Shown here: one piece after another, positions 9,514 to 16,856 of the stretch | Layout of the letters: every line of letters starts with the position of its first letter | Numbering within the stretch: the first letter of the stretch is position 1 | From: Cognatundibacterium griseum | GTDB taxonomy: Bacteria > Pseudomonadota > Gammaproteobacteria > Burkholderiales > Burkholderiaceae_D | Assembly (NCBI RefSeq): GCF_014284195.1 | Contig: NZ_JACOGC010000002.1 | Location: 186,001-250,000, forward strand | Direction: 5' to 3' | Length of the DNA stretch: 64,000 nt | Program-made: the position numbers and the translations under genes | Notes under the pieces: model-generated | Database searches by the model: none | What the model saw: only the letters and a program-made list of their open reading frames with translations | What the model was told of the DNA's origin: nothing

Positions 9514-11787
9514 TCAGAAATTGGCTTTGAATTGCACACCATAGCTGCGTGGCTCGTTCAGAATACCGGTCAGGTTATTGAAGTCGATTGCAGCGATGAC
9601 TTGTTGCTGATTGGTGATATTACGACCGTAGGCAGCCACTTCATATTTGCCATCTGCCCATTTGTAGCCGACGCGCAGGCCGCCTTCCAGCAGGGATTTG
9701 GCTTTGTATTCCTTGGCTTCGTACAGGAACATGTTGTAAGTGTCTTTGTATGCCCAGTCCGTAAAGACATACATCTCACCATTAGCGATCGGCGCAGTAT
9801 ATTTCAGCGTGAAATTTCCTACCCATTTCGGCGCACGTGGCAAAGGATTGCCGCCAATCAGTACTGTGCCTTTTACCGGACCGGCAGGATTCGTGACAGT
9901 ACAGCCGTTACCGCATGGGGACACAAACAGGTTGGCATCCTTGATTTCGGTATCGTTGTAACTGACGCCTAAGGTGGACTTCCAGTTACGGCTCAGATTG
10001 GCTTGCAGATCAACTTCAAAGCCCTGACCAGTTGCCTTGTCAGCATTGACCAGACGGTTTTGATTAACTGAGCCGCTACCTGCAGTCAGCTGCAAGTCTT
10101 TGGCTGTGTACTGGAATACGGTTGCCGTGATACGGGCAGTGTTATCCAGAATATCTTTCTTGACACCGGCTTCAAACGACAAGGTTTTTTCTGAGTTGGC
10201 AACAGAGATGCTGTCGCCGAACAGAACGCGACCCTGAACGCTCGGTGCGCGATAACCGGTTGCAATTCGTCCAAAGAAGTTGGTGCTGGCGTCAGCCGCA
10301 TAGTTGGCGCCCAAGTCCCAGCTGACATTGGTTGAACTTGGATGCGTGGTCAACAGCGGTGTGGTATTGACGCCGGGAGCGGAGCCAGGAGTCCAGGTGC
10401 GTTGTGCGTCAAAGTCTTTTTTGTCGCTGGTATAACGTACCCCGCCGCGTATTTTCAGTTGGCTGTTGACGGCATAATTCAGTGAGCCGAATGCTGCCCA
10501 GGCTTTGGCGTGCTGATGCTGCACAGCGTAGCCATCCTGCACATTGCCACCTAAGGAATTGAAATCGAAACTGTCGACTTGCAAGTCTTCTCTGAAATAA
10601 TAGACGCCGGCAATCCACTGCAATGGATCTTTGGTGTTCGATTGCAGACGTACTTCCTGGGTGATCTGCTTCAGATCAGGGACGCCGTCGGCGGTTTCTG
10701 CAGGGAATGGAATAAAGCCTGGTCCCATTGGCGGTGCGAACGAAGCACCGTAGCCGCCATCAACGTCTGCGCGGCTGTAGAATTTTGCCTTGTCGTAAGC
10801 CGTAATCGAGTACAGCGACATACCGTCCCAATCCCAGCGCAGACGCATGCTGGCGCCACTGGAGGTCAGGGTCTGGGTGTTGATGCCATCCGTCGGGTAG
10901 CTGCTGTAATTGAAGCCCGGCACCAGTTCATTGGTGCCTTTCTGGATGATGTTGGCGCGGAACAGGGTCGCATTGCCTGACATATCGCGGCCATGAACGT
11001 TAAACAGCGCGCTGAATCCGCCGTTTTTGTAAGCCAGCTGAATACGGCCGGCTTTATCCTGATAGCCTTCAAAATTCTTGGTGCCGGTGCTGCGTGGATT
11101 GGTCACGCGGTCATCGCGGGATTGAGACTGACCAGACAGGCGCAATGCCCAGTCGCTGTTCAGCGGAATATTGATCGCGCTTTCCAGATTCACCGCGTTG
11201 TAATTGCCGTAACCCAGATTTGCATAGCCTTCCAGCACATTGCTTGGTTTGGCAGAGTCAAATTTGATCACGCCGGCCGGAGAGTTACGCCCGAACAGGG
11301 TCCCTTGCGGGCCACGCAATACTTCGACCTGATCGACGTCAAATATCGGGAAGCCTTTGAGGATCGGGTTTTCCTGCACCACATCATCATAAATCAGGCC
11401 GACTGGCTGGGATGCGTTCAGGTCAAAATCAGTATTGCCGAGGCCGCGGATATAAAAGCGCGGGAATGAACGGCCGAAATCGGATTCAATATTCAGACTC
11501 GGCACGCGCGACGCCAGGAAGCGGATATCCTGACCGCTGGTGTTGTAGGTGTCGAGCGCATCGCCTTTGATGGCGGAAATCGACATTGGCACTTCTTTGA
11601 TATTTTCTGCCCGGCGGTTCGCCGTCACGATCACGGTTTCGAGCTTGGTGGGATCGTTTTTGGCGGCGTCCTGTTTGGCTTCCTGCGCCCAGCTGGCCTG
11701 CAGCGGAAAAGCAGAGGTGATGGCGAGGGCAATCAGTGTGCGGCTCGCCCCTTTAACGAATGGAGAATAAAGAGAAAAATCAGACAT
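9514..11787 (-). CDS. TonB-dependent outer-membrane receptor
   Basis: A 757-residue energised outer-membrane transporter. A signal peptide ends near SWAQ; a TonB-box-like stretch (LETVIVTANRR) precedes the plug domain (EVPMSISAIKGDALDTY ... VEVLRGPQGTLFGRNSPAG), and a 22-strand barrel follows, ending in phenylalanine (FKANF). The plug style resembles receptors abundant in sphingomonads and oligotrophic proteobacteria, many of which import carbohydrates or unknown organics. The ribosome site (AGGAT) precedes the ATG. No transporter or enzyme gene is adjacent, so the substrate is unknown. A promoter and LacI-type operator lie just upstream, which hints at carbohydrate control rather than iron control; I see no Fur box. 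Confidence 0.93.
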   Translation of the reverse strand: MSDFSLYSPFVKGASRTLIALAITSAFPLQASWAQEAKQDAAKNDPTKLETVIVTANRRAENIKEVPMSISAIKGDALDTYNTSGQDIRFLASRVPSLNIESDFGRSFPRFYIRGLGNTDFDLNASQPVGLIYDDVVQENPILKGFPIFDVDQVEVLRGPQGTLFGRNSPAGVIKFDSAKPSNVLEGYANLGYGNYNAVNLESAINIPLNSDWALRLSGQSQSRDDRVTNPRSTGTKNFEGYQDKAGRIQLAYKNGGFSALFNVHGRDMSGNATLFRANIIQKGTNELVPGFNYSSYPTDGINTQTLTSSGASMRLRWDWDGMSLYSITAYDKAKFYSRADVDGGYGASFAPPMGPGFIPFPAETADGVPDLKQITQEVRLQSNTKDPLQWIAGVYYFREDLQVDSFDFNSLGGNVQDGYAVQHQHAKAWAAFGSLNYAVNSQLKIRGGVRYTSDKKDFDAQRTWTPGSAPGVNTTPLLTTHPSSTNVSWDLGANYAADASTNFFGRIATGYRAPSVQGRVLFGDSISVANSEKTLSFEAGVKKDILDNTARITATVFQYTAKDLQLTAGSGSVNQNRLVNADKATGQGFEVDLQANLSRNWKSTLGVSYNDTEIKDANLFVSPCGNGCTVTNPAGPVKGTVLIGGNPLPRAPKWVGNFTLKYTAPIANGEMYVFTDWAYKDTYNMFLYEAKEYKAKSLLEGGLRVGYKWADGKYEVAAYGRNITNQQQVIAAIDFNNLTGILNEPRSYGVQFKANF

Positions 11788-11886
11788 GGCGTTGATCCTG
11801 TTGTGAATGTGAGCGTGTTTTATTTTGGTGCAATGCGATTTTGAAACCCGGATTAATCATGATACTGCTCATGAAATCACGGGTGC

Positions 11887-11898
11887 GCAAACGTTTGC
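11887..11898. promoter_or_regulatory. LacI/GalR-type operator
   Basis: The 12-bp perfect palindrome GCAAACGTTTGC has the central CG step typical of LacI/GalR/PurR-family operators and closely resembles the PurR consensus. It lies just downstream of the predicted start of the receptor promoter, where bound repressor would block transcription. No LacI-family gene is in the window, so the regulator would be encoded elsewhere. Confidence 0.6.
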
Positions 11899-11912
11899 TA
11901 TTGCTGTTGTCA

Positions 11913-11941
11913 GTTATCGCTTCTTGGGATTCTGAAGTCAA
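11913..11941 (-). promoter_or_regulatory. Sigma-70 promoter for TonB receptor
   Basis: On the minus strand, a -35 TTGACT (11941-11936) and a -10 GATAAC (11918-11913) are separated by exactly 17 bp. The start would fall near 11906, about 120 bp before the receptor ATG. Confidence 0.55.
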
Positions 11942-12264
11942 GAACAACCGCTTTGATGGCATCAAAAAGAAACGATATATCCTGAAAATGTTGTGGATTT
12001 TTCACAGCAGTTTTTTTGTTTGTCTGCAGGTTGTGCCGTAGGGAAAGAAATGTTGCATCGCACGGAAACAGGGCATGATCGATTGCAGTGATGTTTTGCG
12101 ACCAGATGTGTCCATGACTATGCACTGGATTGAGCGGATATGTACTGCGTCATCCGAGATAACGGGCGCTTCCGGTACCGCAGTTGTCGGGGGAGGTACA
12201 GATGCACTGAATTTGCCGATCCGGTTACCAGTTACAATCCGGTCTGCATTTTTTTAGGATGGTT

Positions 12265-13464
12265 ATGAATAAACAATTTGATGTCGCTGTGATCGGGGCA
12301 GGTGCTGCCGGCATGATGTGTGCGGCAGTGGCGGGGCAACGGGGTAAGCGGGTTATTCTGATTGATCATGCCAGCCGCCTGGCTGAAAAAATCCGTATTT
12401 CTGGCGGAGGCCGGTGCAATTTTACGAATCTGCACACCAGCGCCAGGAATTTTTTATCGGACAATCCGCATTTTTGCAAAAGCGCATTATCGCGTTTTAC
12501 GCCGCAGGATTTTCTCGAAAAATTGAAGCAGCATGGAGTTGCCTGGCATGAAAAACATAAGGGACAGCTGTTTTGCGATGACAGCGCCGAAGATATTATC
12601 CGGATGTTGAAGGTGGAATGTGATGCTGGCCGGGTGCAGTGGCGCATGGGTGTTGCCGTGGAAGGCGTGCAGCAGGAACCGGAAGGCGGATTTTGCCTGC
12701 AGACGGCTCAGGGTCTTGTTCGTGTGGGGCAGGTCGTGATCGCCACCGGTGGTTTGTCGATTCCCAAAATCGGGGCGACGGATTTTGCATTCAGCGTGGC
12801 CAGGCAGTTCGGACTGAAGGTTATCGAAACCCGGCCAGCACTGGTGCCGCTGACATTTGATGCCACAGCCTGGGAGCCTTTCGTGTCTTTATCCGGTATC
12901 TCTCTTGAAGTGGATATCGAAACGGGGGAAAAGAAAAATAAAATCGTTTTCCGCGAAGATTTGTTGCTGACGCATCGTGGTTTGTCCGGTCCCGGTGTGT
13001 TGCAAATCTCCAGTTATTGGCAGTCAGGCACAGCGATTCGAGTGAATCTGCTGCCGGAGATTGATCTGGCTGACGAACTGGTGAATGCCAAAACGGTGAC
13101 CAAAAAGAATCTGGATAATTATCTTGCCCAATATCTGCCGGCCCGGTTGGCTGAGGGGCTGATCAGGGCGCATGGCTTCGATGGCAGTCAGAAACTGGCT
13201 GATATGCAGGATAAACGTTTGCGTTTGCTGGGGGAGAAAATTAACCGCTGGGAGTTGTTTCCGAATGGTTCTGAGGGATACCGCAAGGCAGAGGTCACGC
13301 GCGGTGGCGTGGATACCCGTGAGCTGTCGCAGCAAAGCATGATGAGTCACCGGGTCTCAGGCTTATATTTTATCGGTGAAGCAGTGGATGTCACCGGATG
13401 GCTGGGAGGCTTTAATTTTCAATGGGCATGGGCGTCAGGCTATGCTGCCGGACAGGCGGTGTAG
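12265..13464 (+). CDS. FAD-dependent oxidoreductase (YhiN/HI0933 family)
   Basis: A flavoprotein of the HI0933/YhiN family, about 399 residues; the reaction is not established for the family. The N-terminal dinucleotide-binding motif GAGAAG is at residues 11-16 and the family signature GGGRCNFTN at 47-55. The C-terminus has the second flavin-contacting block YFIGEAVDVTGWLGGFNFQWAWASG. I choose the ATG at 12265 because AGGA lies about 5 bases upstream; the in-frame ATG at 12259 would sit inside that ribosome site. It appears monocistronic. Confidence 0.93.
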   Translation: MNKQFDVAVIGAGAAGMMCAAVAGQRGKRVILIDHASRLAEKIRISGGGRCNFTNLHTSARNFLSDNPHFCKSALSRFTPQDFLEKLKQHGVAWHEKHKGQLFCDDSAEDIIRMLKVECDAGRVQWRMGVAVEGVQQEPEGGFCLQTAQGLVRVGQVVIATGGLSIPKIGATDFAFSVARQFGLKVIETRPALVPLTFDATAWEPFVSLSGISLEVDIETGEKKNKIVFREDLLLTHRGLSGPGVLQISSYWQSGTAIRVNLLPEIDLADELVNAKTVTKKNLDNYLAQYLPARLAEGLIRAHGFDGSQKLADMQDKRLRLLGEKINRWELFPNGSEGYRKAEVTRGGVDTRELSQQSMMSHRVSGLYFIGEAVDVTGWLGGFNFQWAWASGYAAGQAV

Positions 13465-13813
13465 TGAATGCCATCATTTTCGTACTTTTGCTGCTGTCGT
13501 TTGGATGCGACGGTATATAAGGTTATGGTATCGGCGATATTGGAGGCGATGGAAACTGTGTTCAGTAGGAGATGAGAATATACTGAGGGGGAGTATATTT
13601 TGACATCCTTTAAATACATAGATGTTCGGCGTATTTTTGAGGATACTCCCCTGATTCTGTGTGGAAATAATCTTTTTTGGAATCATGCTGCATCAGGCGG
13701 TGCATTTCCGGTGAGATAAATTTGCGTAAGATTTAATCATCGTTCTTCCCATAATTGAAAAAGCCTGTTAATATCTCGTTCTTCTATAAATCTTTCAATT
13801 GGTTTGAACTTAC
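13465..13813. other. Intergenic region before rpsU with inverted repeats
   Basis: No gene is seen in these 349 bp. Two nested inverted repeats occur: AATATACT-7-AGTATATT at 13577-13599 and GGGGAGTAT (13588-13596) paired with ATACTCCCC (13643-13651). They could form alternative hairpins or a regulator site. The part nearest rpsU is AT-rich and must contain the rpsU promoter, but no clean hexamer pair is evident. Confidence 0.5.
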
Positions 13814-14026
13814 ATGACCACAATTCGCCTTAAAGAAAACGAGCCGTTCGAAGTCGCCATGCGCCGCTTCAAGCGCACTATCGAAAAGACCGGTCTGTTG
13901 ACCGAATTGCGCGCTCGCGAGTTCTACGAGAAGCCAACTGCAGAGCGCAAGCGCAAGCTGGCAGCAGCAGTTAAGCGTCACTACAAACGCATTCGTAGTC
14001 AGCAATTGCCTAAGAAAATGTATTAA
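13814..14026 (+). CDS. rpsU: 30S ribosomal protein S21
   Basis: The 70-residue, very basic small-subunit protein S21 helps the 30S subunit base-pair with mRNA leaders. The sequence [21 protein letters not shown] and the basic C-terminus are typical. It heads the macromolecular-synthesis cluster rpsU-yqeY-dnaG-rpoD, which couples translation, replication and transcription initiation. A hairpin follows at 14086, as in the classic cluster, where such an element attenuates expression of the downstream primase. Confidence 0.97.
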   Translation: MTTIRLKENEPFEVAMRRFKRTIEKTGLLTELRAREFYEKPTAERKRKLAAAVKRHYKRIRSQQLPKKMY

Positions 14027-14085
14027 TTCCGGGCGTGTATCTGGCACTGTCAGATGCGCTCAGTCTGTTATTCCTTAGGTGTGCA

Positions 14086-14125
14086 TGCCCGCTCCGGTAG
14101 TCCGCAGCGGGCTTTGTTGTTTTTA
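14086..14125 (+). terminator. Terminator/attenuator between rpsU and yqeY
   Basis: A GC-rich hairpin (GCCCGCT ... AGCGGGC, 14087-14112) followed by a T-rich tail (TTTGTTGTTTTTA). It probably ends most rpsU transcripts and lets a fraction read into yqeY-dnaG-rpoD. Confidence 0.75.
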
Positions 14126-14149
14126 TCTGTTTTTATCCAGGGGTAAGTA

Positions 14150-14596
14150 ATGAGCTTAAAAGACCAAATCACCGATGACATGAAAGCTGCGATGCGCGCC
14201 AAGGAAGCTGGCAAGCTCGGCACAATCCGGTTGTTGACTGCCGCGATGAAGCAAAAAGAGGTGGATGAGCGGGTCGAACTGGATGATGGCATGATTCTGG
14301 CGATCATCGAAAAAATGATCAAGCAGCGTAAAGACTCGATTCAGCAGTTCGAAGCTGGTGGCCGTCAGGATCTCGCGGATATCGAAAAAGCAGAGCTGGC
14401 TGTATTGGGTACCTATATGCCAGCGGCATTATCGGATGATGAGGTGGCTGCTGCGGTGGCTGCTGCGGTGACAGAAACAGGCGCTGCCGGGCCGCAGGAT
14501 ATGCGCAAGGTGATTGATGTGCTGAAAGCCAGGCTCGCAGGCCGTGCTGATATGGGGAAAGTATCCGGACTGGTCAAGGCTGCGTTGACGCGCTGA
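14150..14596 (+). CDS. GatB/YqeY-domain protein
   Basis: A 148-residue all-helical YqeY protein with the C-terminal tRNA-interacting domain found in GatB, the amidotransferase subunit. Members may help tRNA-dependent amidation or tRNA binding, but the function of the stand-alone form is unproven. The motif MRAKEAGKLGTIRLLTAAMKQKEVDER is typical. Its place between rpsU and dnaG is conserved in many proteobacteria. The start at 14150 follows a ribosome site (GGGGTAAGTA). Confidence 0.92.
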   Translation: MSLKDQITDDMKAAMRAKEAGKLGTIRLLTAAMKQKEVDERVELDDGMILAIIEKMIKQRKDSIQQFEAGGRQDLADIEKAELAVLGTYMPAALSDDEVAAAVAAAVTETGAAGPQDMRKVIDVLKARLAGRADMGKVSGLVKAALTR

Positions 14597-14656
14597 TAGA
14601 GATTCGTACTCTGTGAATACCCATTTCCACCTATTGACTGATTTTTCATTCCGGAC

Positions 14657-16450
14657 TTGATACCTCAAAGTTTTATTCAGGACTTACTTGCCCGCGTCGA
14701 TATCGTTGATGTCGTGGGTAAGTACGTTCAATTGAAAAAAGGCGGCGCAAACTATATGGGTTTGTGTCCGTTTCATAACGAAAAGTCCCCCAGTTTCACT
14801 GTTAGTCCCACAAAGCAGTTTTATCATTGCTTTGGGTGTGGTGCGCACGGTAGCTCCATTGGTTTTCTGATGGAGTATTCCGGCGTCAGTTATGTCGATG
14901 CCATTCGTGAACTGGCGCAGGCAAATGGCATGATTGTGCCGGAAGAGGATCGCATGCTGCCGGCGCAGCGGGCCGAGGTGCAGGCAAAAACTTTGGCTTT
15001 GTCAGAGGTGATGAGTAAAGCCGGCGACTACTACAAGCGGCAATTGCGTGGTGCGCCAGCAGCCGTGGCATATCTCAAAAAACGCGGACTGACAGGAGAG
15101 ATTGCTGCCCGTTTTGGTTTGGGCTTTGCGCCGGATGCCTGGGATGGATTGCGCTCAGTTTTTGTCGATTATCAGGCGCCTGAGCTGGTGGAGGCGGGAC
15201 TGGTCATTGATAAGAGTGATGAAGCCAATGCGGGGCGGAAGCGTTACGACCGTTTCCGTGACCGGATCATGTTCCCGATCCGTAATACCAAAGGTCAGAT
15301 TATTGGTTTTGGTGGGCGGATCATGGAGCAGGGTGAACCCAAATATCTGAATTCTCCTGAAACACCGTTGTTTCAGAAGGGTTATGAGTTGTATGGTTTA
15401 TTTGAAGCGCGCCAGTCGATTCGTGATGCAGGCTATGTATTGGTGACCGAAGGGTATATGGATGTGGTGGCGCTCGCGCAAATGGGGTTTCCGCAGGCTG
15501 TGGCAACCCTGGGAACTGCGTGTACACCGACGCATGTGCAGAAATTGCTGAGACAAACTGATCACGTTATTTTCAGTTTTGACGGCGATGCTGCCGGACG
15601 CCGGGCAGCCAGGCGCGCGCTCGATGCCTGTTTGCCGCATGTGAATGACGATAAATTTATTAAATTCCTGTTTTTGCCGGCCGAGCATGATCCGGATAGC
15701 TATATCCGCGAATTTGGGGCGGATGCTTTTGCCCGGGAAGTGCAGGAGGCGATGCCTTTGTCACAATTCTTTATGCGGGAAGTGATGGCTGATCACGATA
15801 TGGGATCTGCAGAGGGCCGTGCAAAAACACAATTTGATGCTAAGCCACTGCTGCAGCAGATGCAGCCATCGGCTTTGCGGTTGCAGATGGTTCGCAATCT
15901 GGCGCAGCTAACGCAAAGCACTCCTGCTGAAATTGAAACGCTGTTTGAACTGGCACAGCCCGTTTCCCGTCAGAAGGTCGCACCGCCAAAAGCACGGCGC
16001 AGTGCGCCAGTTGGGCTGGAGCGGCAGATTATGCGGATACTGGTTGCTTATCCTGCGCATGCTGTGTTGCTGGATCAGCAGGCTTTGCAGGAGGCAGCTC
16101 AGGTGGCACCGGATGGTGCGGCGATGTTACGTCAGCTGGTGGGTATTGCGCAGGAAATGGGCGCTGAAGCGCAGTTCGTCGCGCTGGCGGAACGTTTGCG
16201 GGAAACTGGTGCCGACTTCGATGAGTTGATTGCCGAAGTGGCGGGGCAAACCGACCCTGATCCTGAATTAATCAGGCTGGAATTGCAGGGAGCAATACGG
16301 CAGATCCGCTCTCAGGCACTCAAAATGGAAGCGGATCAACTGGTTGCTGGTGGGCTGGGGACTGAGACTGAGCGCGCCCGGTGGCGGGAAATTATGCTCT
16401 TACAAGATACCTTACGTCAGCAGGCGATACAGGAAGCTGCTGCCCGGTAA
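14657..16450 (+). CDS. dnaG: DNA primase
   Basis: DnaG makes the RNA primers for replication and is recruited by DnaB helicase. The 597-residue protein has the N-terminal zinc-binding domain (Cys37, His40, Cys58, Cys61), a toprim catalytic domain (VTEGYMDVVALAQMG and FSFDGDAAGRRAA) and a C-terminal helical DnaB-binding domain. The start codon is TTG at 14657; it gives the conserved N-terminus MIPQSFIQDLL, and no ATG or GTG is nearby in frame. A weak start and weak ribosome site fit the low primase level the cluster is known for. It lies between yqeY and rpoD. Confidence 0.97.
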   Translation: MIPQSFIQDLLARVDIVDVVGKYVQLKKGGANYMGLCPFHNEKSPSFTVSPTKQFYHCFGCGAHGSSIGFLMEYSGVSYVDAIRELAQANGMIVPEEDRMLPAQRAEVQAKTLALSEVMSKAGDYYKRQLRGAPAAVAYLKKRGLTGEIAARFGLGFAPDAWDGLRSVFVDYQAPELVEAGLVIDKSDEANAGRKRYDRFRDRIMFPIRNTKGQIIGFGGRIMEQGEPKYLNSPETPLFQKGYELYGLFEARQSIRDAGYVLVTEGYMDVVALAQMGFPQAVATLGTACTPTHVQKLLRQTDHVIFSFDGDAAGRRAARRALDACLPHVNDDKFIKFLFLPAEHDPDSYIREFGADAFAREVQEAMPLSQFFMREVMADHDMGSAEGRAKTQFDAKPLLQQMQPSALRLQMVRNLAQLTQSTPAEIETLFELAQPVSRQKVAPPKARRSAPVGLERQIMRILVAYPAHAVLLDQQALQEAAQVAPDGAAMLRQLVGIAQEMGAEAQFVALAERLRETGADFDELIAEVAGQTDPDPELIRLELQGAIRQIRSQALKMEADQLVAGGLGTETERARWREIMLLQDTLRQQAIQEAAAR

Positions 16451-16856
16451 ATTCTGATACTGCTTGCCGCAAAGAGATTGCCTGGAAAATAGAAAACTTA
16501 ACCAGAAGTTAATTTGCCTAAATTTTTATCAAATTACTTGTCTTTATACGGGTTTCGGGGTAGAGAAAAGACGGTCGTCATGGTATAATTAAAGGCTTAC
16601 GATTCAAGGTCTTAGGTTGTTTCATTCTGTTCGGAAGCGTGTTGTCGCCGTATTGCGATAAGCGGATTTCGTCCGGAATGTGTTGTTTAGGCGAGCGTAG
16701 TGCTCCTCCGAGTAACCCAAAACACTGGCGCTGAGACTCGGGAAGTCTGAAGCAAAAACAGTTGGCACCGTATGCAGGCCACCAGGTCTGGCGGCAGCTT
16801 ATTTTCTTTTTGCGTTAGTGACAGACGACTTCCTCAGTTCCGGATGGTTTAATTCA
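16451..16856. promoter_or_regulatory. rpoD upstream region with promoter
   Basis: A 406-bp gap between dnaG and rpoD. It contains an extended -10 promoter element TGGTATAAT at 16581-16589 and then a roughly 260-base untranslated leader with several GC-rich inverted stretches (for example around 16690-16760). No gene or known riboswitch is recognised. A separate rpoD promoter here would allow sigma-70 to be made independently of dnaG. Confidence 0.6.

Larger units (their letters stand above)
11788..12264. promoter_or_regulatory. Regulatory region of the TonB receptor
   Basis: A 477-bp region without a credible gene between the divergent TonB receptor and YhiN-type gene. It is AT-rich on the left. 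It holds a minus-strand promoter and a LacI-type operator (listed separately) and, at 11952-11966, a 15-bp dyad TTTGATGGCATCAAA of unknown role upstream of the -35. The right 200 bp show nothing specific. Confidence 0.6.

Noticed and set aside
11952-11966. FNR-like dyad TTTGATGGCATCAAA upstream of the TonB receptor
   Set aside because: The half sites are separated by 3 bp rather than the 4 required, so an FNR box is unlikely.
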